Under the pieces are notes generated by a model that was not told where the DNA came from, ran no database searches, and saw only the letters and a program-made list of their open reading frames with translations. A program made the position numbers and the translations under genes. Positions 25,876-34,823 of a stretch of DNA of 64,000 bases are shown one piece after another (positions within the stretch are counted from its first letter, which is position 1; each line of letters begins with the position of its first letter). This DNA comes from CAMBDS01 sp964355675 (GTDB taxonomy: Bacteria; Electryoneota; AABM5-125-24; Hatepunaeales; Hatepunaeaceae), in contig CAYHEC010000001.1 of the NCBI GenBank assembly GCA_964355675.1, positions 1 to 64,000 on the forward strand. The letters run 5' to 3'.

Positions 25876-26339
25876 GCTTTATCTCCTTCTAAGGTTGTCA
25901 CAAGTATTTCCTCGGATTCAGGAAGGATGTTGACCGAAAATGCGGCTAATGGTCGAGGTGGAGGTCCCGATATATTCTGACCGTTAATATCGTATCTGCC
26001 GCTGTGGCAAGCGCACCAGATGTCTCCAGCCTTGCCGTCATACTGAACAATGCAGTCAAGATGGGTGCAAGTTGCTGAAAATGCTCGGAATTTCCCGTCG
26101 GCGCTTCTGATTATAATACCTGGTTTATTGCCAAAACGAAAGATCTTCCCACTATTTGGAGGAAAATCCTTAGCGGCGCCAAGATTCACCGACGAGACTA
26201 CGGCCTCCTCTTGATGAGGTGGAGTGAAAAACCGGAATACCGGGTAGATCAATCCGGCAAGCGCGGCCAGTCCGCTTCCAGCGAGAAATATGTCCAGAAA
26301 CTTCCGACGTCCCATGTCGGCTGTGTCACGAGTGGTCAA
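25872..26339 (-). CDS. petC: Rieske iron-sulfur protein
   Basis: 2Fe-2S subunit of the bc-type complex. CTHLDC and CACHSG give the two Cys/His pairs. MGRRKFLDIFLAG near the N-terminus is a twin-arginine signal/anchor, matching the TatA gene of this cluster. An ATG at 26369 is possible, but it lies inside an 18-bp hairpin and has no ribosome site. The in-frame TTG at 26339 has AGGAG (26347-26351) 7 nt upstream and is chosen, giving 155 residues. Cytochrome b follows with a 4-nt overlap. Confidence 0.93.
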   Translation of the reverse strand: MTTRDTADMGRRKFLDIFLAGSGLAALAGLIYPVFRFFTPPHQEEAVVSSVNLGAAKDFPPNSGKIFRFGNKPGIIIRSADGKFRAFSATCTHLDCIVQYDGKAGDIWCACHSGRYDINGQNISGPPPRPLAAFSVNILPESEEILVTTLEGDKA

Positions 26340-26363
26340 ATATGTACTCCTGGTAGAATAGGT

Positions 26364-26405
26364 CGTCATCAGCCTCTATTTGTAGAAAAATAGAGGCTGA
26401 TGACG
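26364..26405. promoter_or_regulatory. Perfect 18-bp hairpin between cytochrome c and Rieske genes
   Basis: Arms CGTCATCAGCCTCTATTT and AAATAGAGGCTGATGACG enclose a 6-nt loop. On the coding (minus) strand there is no T-run after it, so a mRNA-processing or stabilising role, or partial attenuation between the cytochrome c gene and the petCB genes, is more likely than full termination. It lies 46 nt after the cytochrome c stop and 12 nt before the AGGAG of petC. Confidence 0.7.
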
Positions 26406-26451
26406 TATTTAGTAAAGGAAGGAACTCTTAGAAGTCGAGCAAGAAGGGAGA

Positions 26452-26988
26452 TTATTTGGTGACGGCCTTGGTACGATAACGATGATCGATTTTCTTGTGC
26501 ATTTCTTCAAAGTTGAAAGGTTTGTCCTTCTTGAAGGAAGGACTCTTCTCGTTGTGACAGCCTTTGCATGTTTCTACGCCGGGCGATGCAATGAATCCTA
26601 CCTTGGCGGCGGCTTCCTTGTCCTTGCTGTGGATCATTTTGTAATCCGCACCGGGGCCATGACAGGCTTCGCATTGAACGTTTTCGAATTCAACCGCAGT
26701 CTCAGCTCCCACGACATAACCGCCTTTATTGAATCCGGTTGTGTGGCAGGCAAGACATTCGGCTTTCTTTTCGGAACCGTCCTTTTTGTCAGCAAGCACC
26801 TTTACGGCACTGGCATGCTTCGAGGCAAGCCACTTTTCATGGACCATGCCCTTGGCTTCGCCCTTGTGGCACATTATACATTTCTTGGCGCCTATATAGG
26901 CGTGCGCAGGAGCCGCCGCTTTATCCTGGGCATTCGATACACCCGCTACCAAAGCGAAAGCTCCAACCAGTAGTGAACGAAAGATCAT
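26452..26988 (-). CDS. Tetraheme cytochrome c (c554-like)
   Basis: A periplasmic electron carrier: signal peptide ending VSNA, then four CxxCH motifs (CIMCH, CLACH, CEACH, CKGCH) in 178 residues. The spacing and phrases such as CLACHTTGFNKGG and QCEACHGPGADY are typical of the cytochrome c554-type domain found in many multiheme proteins. AAAAGGAG lies 6 nt upstream of the ATG. As first gene of the cytochrome b/Rieske cluster, it probably acts as its soluble partner. Confidence 0.92.
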   Translation of the reverse strand: MIFRSLLVGAFALVAGVSNAQDKAAAPAHAYIGAKKCIMCHKGEAKGMVHEKWLASKHASAVKVLADKKDGSEKKAECLACHTTGFNKGGYVVGAETAVEFENVQCEACHGPGADYKMIHSKDKEAAAKVGFIASPGVETCKGCHNEKSPSFKKDKPFNFEEMHKKIDHRYRTKAVTK

Positions 26989-27050
26989 TATTTCTCCTTT
27001 TCGACCGTTTGTAATTGAAATCTCTGTCTAAGCAGAGAGGAAAGTGCTTT

Positions 27051-27443
27051 TTATTCGATCATTGCGGACAGTTTGCACATCAAACTTGTTTCCAGATACT
27101 CAAAATCAATAGGTTTCGTGATAAAATCAACTGCGCCTAATTTCAATGCTTCCCTGCCGATTTCTTCCTCATGGAGAGCGGTCACCATAATAACGCCAAG
27201 TTTTGGATCAATCTGCTTCATTTGACGCAATACTTCCATTCCTCCCATTCCGCTCATGCGAACATCGAGTAAAATCATATGAGGCCGAACTCGCTTTACA
27301 AATCTAAGAGCCTCTTCCCCATTTTCTGCGTAGAATACCTCGTACCCTTTTTCGATGAGGAATTCGCCAAGGAATTCGCCGATCTGGGGCTCGTCGTCCA
27401 CGATCAATACTCGTGGTTTTACTTCGTCAATATTTTGAAACAT
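27051..27443 (-). CDS. Single-domain response regulator (CheY-like receiver)
   Basis: A 130-residue receiver domain with no output domain. Acidic pair D16-D17, phospho-acceptor D60 (ILLDVR), T88 and K110 (TKP) are all present, so phosphorylation should work. It has no adjacent histidine kinase; candidates are elsewhere in the genome. Located between the respiratory cluster and an MFS gene on the same strand, with 62 nt separating it from the cytochrome c gene. Confidence 0.92.
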   Translation of the reverse strand: MFQNIDEVKPRVLIVDDEPQIGEFLGEFLIEKGYEVFYAENGEEALRFVKRVRPHMILLDVRMSGMGGMEVLRQMKQIDPKLGVIMVTALHEEEIGREALKLGAVDFITKPIDFEYLETSLMCKLSAMIE

Positions 27444-27493
27444 CCTATCCTCAGATTACTTGTAGCACAATATACTTATGAGCATTTGCTTTG

Positions 27494-28837
27494 TCAACAT
27501 ACTTGCGAATTAGAAATCGAACGTGCCATATCTGAGCCTTCTTGCTCATCGACAAACAATAGAATTATCCCCCCTGCGAGAAAAAACACTCCTAATGCAA
27601 GTATAGCGGTTTGTACTCCACCAGTAATGACGATTGCAATGCCATAAATAGCTGTTCCAAAGACGTTCGCGAATTTGCCGCTAAGCGAAAAGAACCCAAA
27701 ATACTCGGCGGAGTGCTGAGCAGGTGTAAAAAGTGCTTGCAAAGATCGCGCCGTTGATTGACTTCCTCCCATAACCAGTCCGGCGAGAATTCCCATCAAG
27801 TAATATTCCTGCTTCATATCGAATAACCAGCCAAGATTAAACGCCCAAATCACGATTCCAAGCCAGATCGCCAGCGAAATCAGCAAAGCGTTTTTATTAC
27901 CAATTTTATCAGCAAGCCAACCGAAGATCATCGATCCTATCATTCCTGTACCTTGGATTAAAATAAAGAACACAATCAACTCACTGGTACCAAGTCCGAC
28001 GACCTCGCTTCCAAATATCGATGCTGTCACAATTACCGTCTCAATACCATCATTAAATATCAAATAGGCGATCAGAAAACGGAATAGCTGTTTGAAACGT
28101 CTAACTTGACGAAGAGTTCCTACCACTTGACTCCAACCTTGTGAGAATGTCGTGAGCATACTCACCGAGTTTTTAGAAACTGCTTTTTCTCGGATCCAGA
28201 GAAAAGTTGGCAGAGCAAATAACCCCCACCAGACTGCCGCAACCAAAACACAATCGCCAACATTAAATGTCCCGGGCGCAAACCCCAACATTTCCGGATT
28301 TCGCAACATGACGAGATTTAATGCTAAGCACAAACCACCACCCAAATATCCGAATCCCCAAGCAACTCCCGATATTCGGCCATAAGTCTTCACTGTGCCC
28401 AAATCAAGAAGGAACGCATTGTAAAAGACATTCCCGCCCGAAAAGCCAAAATTAGCTCCTATAAATAATAATGTGGCAAACCAGAAATCCCCGGTACCAG
28501 CATAAACTAATAGCCCTGTGCAAGTAACTCCAAAATAGCAATACAATCCGAGCATTCTCTTACGTATCCCGCCCCGATCAGCAATTGCACCAAGTAACGG
28601 TGAGCTGACCGCGACCAATATCATCGATGCCGCTACCACAAAATTCCACAGAGCGGCTCCGGGAATCCGAACATCCCTGCCTAGCATCGACCAAACTTTA
28701 CCTTCAGGTCCGCCCGCAATAACTTCGGCAAAATAACGGTTGAAAATCACAGCCAAAACCGTCGTCGCGAACGCCGAATTGGCAAAGTCGTACATCAGCC
28801 AGCCAGCAACCGGCTTAGTTAACCACTTACCGCTCAA
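27494..28837 (-). CDS. MFS permease, UMF1/Atg22-like family
   Basis: A 447-residue inner-membrane transporter with about 12 hydrophobic segments. The N-terminus GWLMYDFANSAFATTVLAVIFNRYF matches the UMF1 (vacuole effluxer Atg22-like) branch, whose consensus is YDWANSAFxTTV. Substrate unknown; amino-acid efflux is suggested for fungal relatives only. The last residues are Ser/Asn-rich. A tRNA-Lys terminator lies just upstream of its start. Confidence 0.88.
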   Translation of the reverse strand: MSGKWLTKPVAGWLMYDFANSAFATTVLAVIFNRYFAEVIAGGPEGKVWSMLGRDVRIPGAALWNFVVAASMILVAVSSPLLGAIADRGGIRKRMLGLYCYFGVTCTGLLVYAGTGDFWFATLLFIGANFGFSGGNVFYNAFLLDLGTVKTYGRISGVAWGFGYLGGGLCLALNLVMLRNPEMLGFAPGTFNVGDCVLVAAVWWGLFALPTFLWIREKAVSKNSVSMLTTFSQGWSQVVGTLRQVRRFKQLFRFLIAYLIFNDGIETVIVTASIFGSEVVGLGTSELIVFFILIQGTGMIGSMIFGWLADKIGNKNALLISLAIWLGIVIWAFNLGWLFDMKQEYYLMGILAGLVMGGSQSTARSLQALFTPAQHSAEYFGFFSLSGKFANVFGTAIYGIAIVITGGVQTAILALGVFFLAGGIILLFVDEQEGSDMARSISNSQVC

Positions 28838-28856
28838 ATTCGTTTCCTAAATAAAG

Positions 28857-28880
28857 AAAACCCCAGCGGAAAAACTGGGG
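28857..28880 (-). terminator. Intrinsic terminator after tRNA-Lys
   Basis: On the minus strand CCCCAG pairs with CTGGGG, followed by TTTTCTTTATTT. It lies about 105 nt downstream of tRNA-Lys and 20 nt upstream of the MFS gene start. Confidence 0.8.
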
Positions 28881-28984
28881 TAATAAGCCATTGCCAAAGC
28901 ATTCTTTTGGAGTAGAATTTCATTGATATGTCAGATTAAATTGAAATAGAGCAACAGAAATACAGTAGAAATTGCAACTAATGG

Positions 28985-29057
<73 letters not shown>

Positions 29058-29122
29058 ATTATCACGGTGGTTCCACTGACGATCTAAATCGGCACTACTG
29101 TCACGGCCATAGTACAGTAAAT

Positions 29123-30418
29123 TTAAATCGGTTGTACCAAATCATTGCGAACAATCGTCTCACCGCGATCACTGCCTACTGAAATAATCCCGACTGGTGT
29201 AGAGGTTAATTCTTCAATCCGTTCAACATATTGCCTTGCCTCAAGTGGAAGGTCTTCCAACTTTCTGGCGGTGCCAATTTTTTTCCCCCAGCCAGGTAAT
29301 TCTTCGTAAATAGGTACACAATCCTTGATGACTTTCGCTTCGCTCGGGAATTGATCGTAGCGCTTGCCGCCGGCTTCGTAACCGACGCAAATTCTAATCG
29401 ACGGCAGAACCGATAGAACGTCTAACTTAGTCAACGCCCACGAGCTGATACCATTTACTCGTGCAGAATACCGGGCAATCACTGCGTCAAACCACCCACA
29501 GCGCCTCGCACGGCCAGTCGTCGAGCCGAATTCACCACCTGCCTCCCGCATTTGATCGGCAAGTGGTTGCTCAAACTCAGTCGGAAAAGGTCCCGACCCA
29601 ACGCGAGTAGTGTAGGCTTTTACAACTCCGATAACTTTGTCGATTCTTGTTGGGCCTATGCCAAGCCCAATAACTGCCCCGCCAGCGGTTGGGTGACTTG
29701 AAGTCACGTAAGGATAGGTACCCCAATCGACGTCTAACAATGTCCCTTGAGCGCCTTCGCAAAGGACACTTTTGCCCTGATCGAGGGCATCGTTCAAATA
29801 AATCGATACGTCTTTGACAAGTGGATCGATTCTTCGGTCAAAATCGAGGTAGTAACTCAGAATTGCATCGCGATCTAAAACTGGTTCGTGATGCAACTCA
29901 TTAATTGTTCTATTTTTTGCGGCAATATTCGCATCGAGTTTCTCGCGGAACAATTCACGATCGAGCAAATCGACAATTCTTATCCCGACGCGAGTGTACT
30001 TGTCAGTGTAAGCCGGGCCGATTCCCCGACCAGTTACGCCTATTGCTTTTGATCCTAATGCCCGCTCATTTAACTCATCAAGTATCTTATGATAAGGCAT
30101 AATAAGATGGGCTTGATGGCTTATGAACAACCTTCCTACGACGCTGACTCCGCCACGCTCTAATTCATCTATTTCTTCGAGCAACTTTGCCGGATCGATC
30201 ACCATCCCAGCGCCAAGTATGCAAACACAATTATTCTGAAGAATGCCGGATGGAATAAGATGTAGTATTGTCTTTTTTCCATCAAAGACAACAGTATGTC
30301 CAGCGTTAGCGCCACCTTGATATCGTGCGACAATATCGACTTTTGCGCTCATTAAGTCAACGATCTTGCCTTTGCCTTCATCACCCCATTGAGCACCGAC
30401 AACTACGGTAGCTGGCAT
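29123..30418 (-). CDS. purA: Adenylosuccinate synthetase
   Basis: GTP-dependent condensation of IMP and aspartate, the first committed step to AMP. The N-terminus VVVGAQWGDEGKGKIVD is the P-loop signature; QGGANAGHTVV and GVTGRGIGPAY follow as usual, and TTGRARRCGWFDAV is the IMP-binding region. The 431 residues are normal. Its ATG overlaps the secF stop by 1 nt (TAATG), suggesting coupling to secDF. Confidence 0.96.
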   Translation of the reverse strand: MPATVVVGAQWGDEGKGKIVDLMSAKVDIVARYQGGANAGHTVVFDGKKTILHLIPSGILQNNCVCILGAGMVIDPAKLLEEIDELERGGVSVVGRLFISHQAHLIMPYHKILDELNERALGSKAIGVTGRGIGPAYTDKYTRVGIRIVDLLDRELFREKLDANIAAKNRTINELHHEPVLDRDAILSYYLDFDRRIDPLVKDVSIYLNDALDQGKSVLCEGAQGTLLDVDWGTYPYVTSSHPTAGGAVIGLGIGPTRIDKVIGVVKAYTTRVGSGPFPTEFEQPLADQMREAGGEFGSTTGRARRCGWFDAVIARYSARVNGISSWALTKLDVLSVLPSIRICVGYEAGGKRYDQFPSEAKVIKDCVPIYEELPGWGKKIGTARKLEDLPLEARQYVERIEELTSTPVGIISVGSDRGETIVRNDLVQPI

Positions 30419-31614
30419 TACGCGCCTTTACCCTTCATCTTTTTCGAAAGAGACGCACCGGTCTTATTGAGGTAATCTATCAAAATGGGACTGGCGATAT
30501 AGATCGACGAGTATGTACCAACAATACTACCGACAAACATCGCAAATGAAAATGCCCGTAATACTTCCCCACCGAAAATCAGCAGTACGGTGACCACAAT
30601 AAACACGGTTCCATTTGTAATGATAGTGCGTGAAAGAGTTTGATTGATCGAGAGATTTATCAACTCTTTCAAATCCATCGTGTTATAACGGCGGAGATTC
30701 TCACGAATTCGATCAAACGTGACAATCGTGTCGTTGACCGAAAATCCGATGATGGTCAGAAATGCCGCGATAACTGTCATGGATATTTCGAACCCTAATA
30801 TACTCATGATGCCCAAAGTGATAACTACGTCGTGAATCAACGCAATTACTGCGGCAACTCCGAACACCAAATCGAAACGCCACCATAAATAGAGTATGAT
30901 TAAGAACCAGGATGCGACAATCGCTAATGCCGCATCATTGCGTAGCTCGGAACCGAGTCGCGGACCTACTACTTCGATCGAACGAATTTCAAACTGGTAG
31001 TTGGCGAATTCTTTCCTTAACGCTTCTCGCAATCGGCTAACCGGATCGTGACCCATACCGGCAAGTATCACGACGGATTCGCCCTGCTCAGTAAGGTGTG
31101 TAGCGACTGTAGGTTTATCCACACCGATGCTTTGAACCACGTTCTCCAATTCACTCTTCGATAACGTAGTCCGAATTGCAACGTAGCTCATTTCACGATA
31201 TACATCCAAACCTTCAGATGAGAGTTGGTCATCAGCAACTACAGTATATTTAGCGGTGTAAAGCGAATCCAAACGAGCCCGAATCAGCGATTCGAGTGTT
31301 TTTGAATGGGTTTTCTCTTTAAAGTGAATTAAAAGATCTTCACCATCCGCGGCGCGGCTTGCTTTTACTTCAGCCCCGTTGATCCCAACCTTCTCAAGAA
31401 CTTGCCTTACGCTTTCTTCTCCTAAAGATTGACTGCCGGATGTGGGTATTGCTCTTAGGGTGAGCGCAGTTCCGCCAGTAAAATCGATACCAAGGTTTAG
31501 GCCTTGAAACACGATCGATATCAGTCCTGCCAATATCACCACGCCTGACAGAGCTAACCAAGAATGACGCTTGCTCTGAAAGTCTATATTGGTCTTATTT
31601 AATAGTTTAAACAT
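30418..31614 (-). CDS. secF: Protein translocase subunit SecF
   Basis: Membrane partner of SecD that uses the proton gradient to pull exported proteins. About 398 residues; an N-terminal helix with GLNLGIDFTGGTAL, a periplasmic domain (roughly 50-215) and five C-terminal helices containing GFSVNDTIVTFDRIREN, the SecF signature. The frame opens at 31674 inside secD, but ATG 31614 follows GGAAAG by 4 nt and fits the family N-terminus (MFKLLNKTNIDF). Confidence 0.95.
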   Translation of the reverse strand: MFKLLNKTNIDFQSKRHSWLALSGVVILAGLISIVFQGLNLGIDFTGGTALTLRAIPTSGSQSLGEESVRQVLEKVGINGAEVKASRAADGEDLLIHFKEKTHSKTLESLIRARLDSLYTAKYTVVADDQLSSEGLDVYREMSYVAIRTTLSKSELENVVQSIGVDKPTVATHLTEQGESVVILAGMGHDPVSRLREALRKEFANYQFEIRSIEVVGPRLGSELRNDAALAIVASWFLIILYLWWRFDLVFGVAAVIALIHDVVITLGIMSILGFEISMTVIAAFLTIIGFSVNDTIVTFDRIRENLRRYNTMDLKELINLSINQTLSRTIITNGTVFIVVTVLLIFGGEVLRAFSFAMFVGSIVGTYSSIYIASPILIDYLNKTGASLSKKMKGKGA

Positions 31615-31627
31615 TTTACTTTCCGAC

Positions 31628-33679
31628 TTAGATGCTAAGTGTGGTGATATTCTTGCGGGTGAGATACCAGTCATAGACTAGTCTCGTGATCGTCACCGAA
31701 GTAAAAAGATTCGCCACGAGGCCGACGCAAAGGGTTACCGCAAAACCACGAACAGGGCCGGTTCCAAATTGCAGAAGAACCAATCCCGCAATCAGGGTCG
31801 TCAGATTGGAGTCGAGAATTGTGACAAATGCTCGATCATACCCTGCGGATACAGCATGAAAGACCGTTTTGCCCGTTTCGAGTTCTTCGCGTATTCTTTC
31901 AAATATCAAAACGTTGGCATCAACAGCCATTCCTATAGTCAATGCTATACCGGCTATACCTGGCAGAGTAAGACTTGCACCCAATCCAGACGCTCCAAAA
32001 AATGCCACGCCAGCCATAAGGAGGAACAGGTTGAGCACCATCGCTAGTCCAGCCAACCACCCCGACCAACGATAATACAACCCCATGAGGAGGATGGTTA
32101 ACAAAGCGCCAATCAAGGCGGACGTGGTTCCCTTTTGGATCGAGTCTCTCCCCAAACTTGGACCAACCGTTCGTTCTTCTTCGATCACGACTGAGGTTGG
32201 CAATGCGCCTGCCCTCAGTACAATCGCCAAGTCGTTAGCTTCCTCAACGTTGGCGCTTCCTTCGATAACCGCTCTGCCATTCGGAATCTTTGACCTGATG
32301 ACCGGAGCCATATGGATTTTATCATCTAATACAATAGCAAGTCGTTTCTGAATGTTTGCGCCTGTAACGCGCGAAAAGGTCTTTGCGCCATTCCTATTTA
32401 AAGATAAAGATACCACAGGCTGGCCAGCGCTGGTTGGATCATTTCCACCCCCACCGATATCTACTCGGGCGTCAGATAGCGCCGCGCCTGTCAACTCAGA
32501 ATTGGTCTTGACCAGATAAAGTAATTGATATTCTTTCCCATCCCCGGCCGGCTCCGCCTTGGCGCTCCAAAGAAATTGCACGCCATCGGGAATCTGTGAC
32601 TGAACATTGGGATTGGCAAGATAGTCGCGAATCTTTCGAACGCTTTCTGATGGTACAGCAATGTCGCCGCGAATGCCACGAAGCAAGCCTGAGAACGGGG
32701 TCGCCCCAGACTCCATCGTAGTTGCCGAAGTATCTGTTGACGATTTAGCCGTGTCCACCGTAAGTCCGGCAGTCAAATCCATAGCTTGTGTCGTGTCTGT
32801 TTCACTTGCGGCGGTAGTCTGATTTTCTGCTGTCGAGCCTTCAGGAACACTGCCAGAAATCGCCTTGTCGATAATTTTCAATACCGACTGCACTTTTTCT
32901 TGTTCTGCCACAAGCTTAAATTCCAGCAGAGCCGTTCGACCTATCAGGTCGCGAGCCCTTGCCTGATCTTGGATGCCGGGAAGTTCAAGAACGATCCGGC
33001 GAGATCCTTGCTTTTGAATGGACGGTTCGGAAACGCCGAATTGATCGATTCTGTTTCGCAAAATCTCTAATGACCGATTGATGGCGTCGTCGGCTTGTTT
33101 GGACAACATCCCGACAACTTTCGTGTTCGACTCTCCGGCCTCACCAAAATATTGTGAGAGCTTGACGTCTTCTGCGTCGAAAACATCTGTCACTACGGTT
33201 TCGAACTCACGCGATGCGTCTCTGTCCATCTGTTGTTGGACAGTAACTAATATTTTGTCGAGCCTCCCGTCGCGCTGACGGGCGAGATTGCGCATCAATT
33301 GGACGACATCGACTTCCAAAACAAGGTGCATTCCTCCTTGAAGATCGAGTCCTTGTTTGATAGCTTTTTTACGCAGACCAGCCATCTTGTCACGATGAAG
33401 AGTCTGAAGCTTTGTGATACGATTCTCTACGTCGGCTTTAGCGGCGTCATCCAGCTCATTAAGGCTGTTTAACTTATCCAATAGCGCAGCATCTTCCCGA
33501 TACAGTGCTTCGATTACAAACGGGAAGGAAACGCCCATCTTTTGAGCGATTAACTGCGCCTCTGCCTCTTCGCGGGTCTTTAATTGACCATAGCGAAATG
33601 TCGGGTAGAGGTAAAACAACCCCGCTATTAGCACCAATGCGATGATTATTGCACGCGGGGCAAGCTTTCTCGGCTTCAT
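31628..33679 (-). CDS. secD: Protein translocase subunit SecD
   Basis: SecDF component with an N-terminal helix, DLQGGMHLVLEVD, a large periplasmic P1 region and six C-terminal helices with GIALTIGMAVDANVLIFERIREE. Its 683 residues exceed typical SecD (about 530-620) because of a Thr/Ser/Glu-rich, low-complexity insert at about 290-330. It lies 13 nt upstream of the secF start. SecD and SecF are separate genes here. Confidence 0.95.
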   Translation of the reverse strand: MKPRKLAPRAIIIALVLIAGLFYLYPTFRYGQLKTREEAEAQLIAQKMGVSFPFVIEALYREDAALLDKLNSLNELDDAAKADVENRITKLQTLHRDKMAGLRKKAIKQGLDLQGGMHLVLEVDVVQLMRNLARQRDGRLDKILVTVQQQMDRDASREFETVVTDVFDAEDVKLSQYFGEAGESNTKVVGMLSKQADDAINRSLEILRNRIDQFGVSEPSIQKQGSRRIVLELPGIQDQARARDLIGRTALLEFKLVAEQEKVQSVLKIIDKAISGSVPEGSTAENQTTAASETDTTQAMDLTAGLTVDTAKSSTDTSATTMESGATPFSGLLRGIRGDIAVPSESVRKIRDYLANPNVQSQIPDGVQFLWSAKAEPAGDGKEYQLLYLVKTNSELTGAALSDARVDIGGGGNDPTSAGQPVVSLSLNRNGAKTFSRVTGANIQKRLAIVLDDKIHMAPVIRSKIPNGRAVIEGSANVEEANDLAIVLRAGALPTSVVIEEERTVGPSLGRDSIQKGTTSALIGALLTILLMGLYYRWSGWLAGLAMVLNLFLLMAGVAFFGASGLGASLTLPGIAGIALTIGMAVDANVLIFERIREELETGKTVFHAVSAGYDRAFVTILDSNLTTLIAGLVLLQFGTGPVRGFAVTLCVGLVANLFTSVTITRLVYDWYLTRKNITTLSI

Positions 33680-33719
33680 TTAGCCTATCCTAATTACTGT
33701 TATCGATTTCAGCCAAGCC

Positions 33720-34823
33720 TTAAAGATAACGGCTTTCTTTGTCATTGTCAACTGAATTGAAGGCTGTTTCTTCATTTAACTCAAGCCAGTCGTTTGTCGT
33801 TTCAAGGACCATTTCAGGAGAGATATTTTGCAGACACAATGCATATCGATATAGGGGGCATTTTTGTCTGCCATGATCAGTACATGGGCGGCATAATAAA
33901 TCCAGACCAAGACAGCGCGCATTGGTCGATGGCGGTGAAAATCCAAAACGCGGGGCTGTTGATCCGAAGATAATTAACTGCCTTGACTTAACCACCGTAG
34001 CGAGGTGTGCGGCGGCGCTGTCACCCGATACAACCAACCGTGCATAACGCATGAGCGCCGCAGATTCGATGAGAGATAATTGTCCGGCAAGATTAAGTTC
34101 GGGACTTAGTACACTCTGCGCGCAAACGGCATTGTCGGCCATACTACCGACGGCTACGCAATGCAAATCATATTTTCTTTTGATAAGTTCGCAATATTCA
34201 CGATAATGTCCCGGTGGCCAAGCTTTTGTTTTCCAAATAGATGAAGGTGCAATAACCACAAACTGGGATGGCGACAGATTCAATTCTGCCATTTTCGATT
34301 GAATTCTTTCGACTGCATGATCTTCGATCTTGATCTCGGGCAACGGATCAAATTGCCCGGAAGTGAATGGGGTTAATAAAGAAAGATTGCGATGCCCCTC
34401 ATAAATTCCGTATTCGTAAGGGAGGGCAAGAGTGTGAAAAAATCGTCCTCCTCCTTTGGCGAAACCAATCCTGACTGGCACACCAGTATCTTTAACTAAC
34501 CTCCCCGATCTGAACGAACGATGCGGAATGAACGCAATTCCAATGTTGGAATCAGCGATCTGCAGGGTTATGGCTGACCAAGCTGAAGAACCGCCAGACT
34601 TCTTGTCGATCGTGATAACTTGGTCGCACAAACCTTCGACCAATTCACGGCATTGCGGTATCACGACGACGGTCAACCGTGCTTTGGGGAATACCCTCTT
34701 TATACCTTTTATAAGCGGAGTCGCCAAAATGACGTCGCCCAAAAAAGCAGTTTGGAGGATAAGTATTCCTTTTCGCCCGCTCTCCAGCTCCTCCCGAACC
34801 TTGGATATGAGGTCAATCTGCAA
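33720..34823 (-). CDS. Glycosyltransferase family 9 (heptosyltransferase-like) A
   Basis: LPS-core type transferase. The N-terminal ILILQTAFLGDVILATPL is the GT9 signature, and the C-terminal SGDSAAAHLATVVKSRQLIIFGST plus a Cys-rich tail (CRPCTDHGRQKCPLY) are typical for ADP-heptose:LPS enzymes. 367 residues. The start is TTG, overlapping the next transferase by 11 nt; the start codon is uncertain. Cytoplasmic, at the inner face of the inner membrane. With gene B it forms a pair that adds sugars to the lipid A core or a related glycolipid. Confidence 0.9.
   Translation of the reverse strand: MQIDLISKVREELESGRKGILILQTAFLGDVILATPLIKGIKRVFPKARLTVVVIPQCRELVEGLCDQVITIDKKSGGSSAWSAITLQIADSNIGIAFIPHRSFRSGRLVKDTGVPVRIGFAKGGGRFFHTLALPYEYGIYEGHRNLSLLTPFTSGQFDPLPEIKIEDHAVERIQSKMAELNLSPSQFVVIAPSSIWKTKAWPPGHYREYCELIKRKYDLHCVAVGSMADNAVCAQSVLSPELNLAGQLSLIESAALMRYARLVVSGDSAAAHLATVVKSRQLIIFGSTAPRFGFSPPSTNARCLGLDLLCRPCTDHGRQKCPLYRYALCLQNISPEMVLETTNDWLELNEETAFNSVDNDKESRYL

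Noticed and set aside
26482..26973. 163-codon plus-strand frame opposite the tetraheme cytochrome
   Set aside because: It is the antisense shadow of a clear four-heme gene; hydrophobicity comes from reverse reading of Lys/Glu codons.
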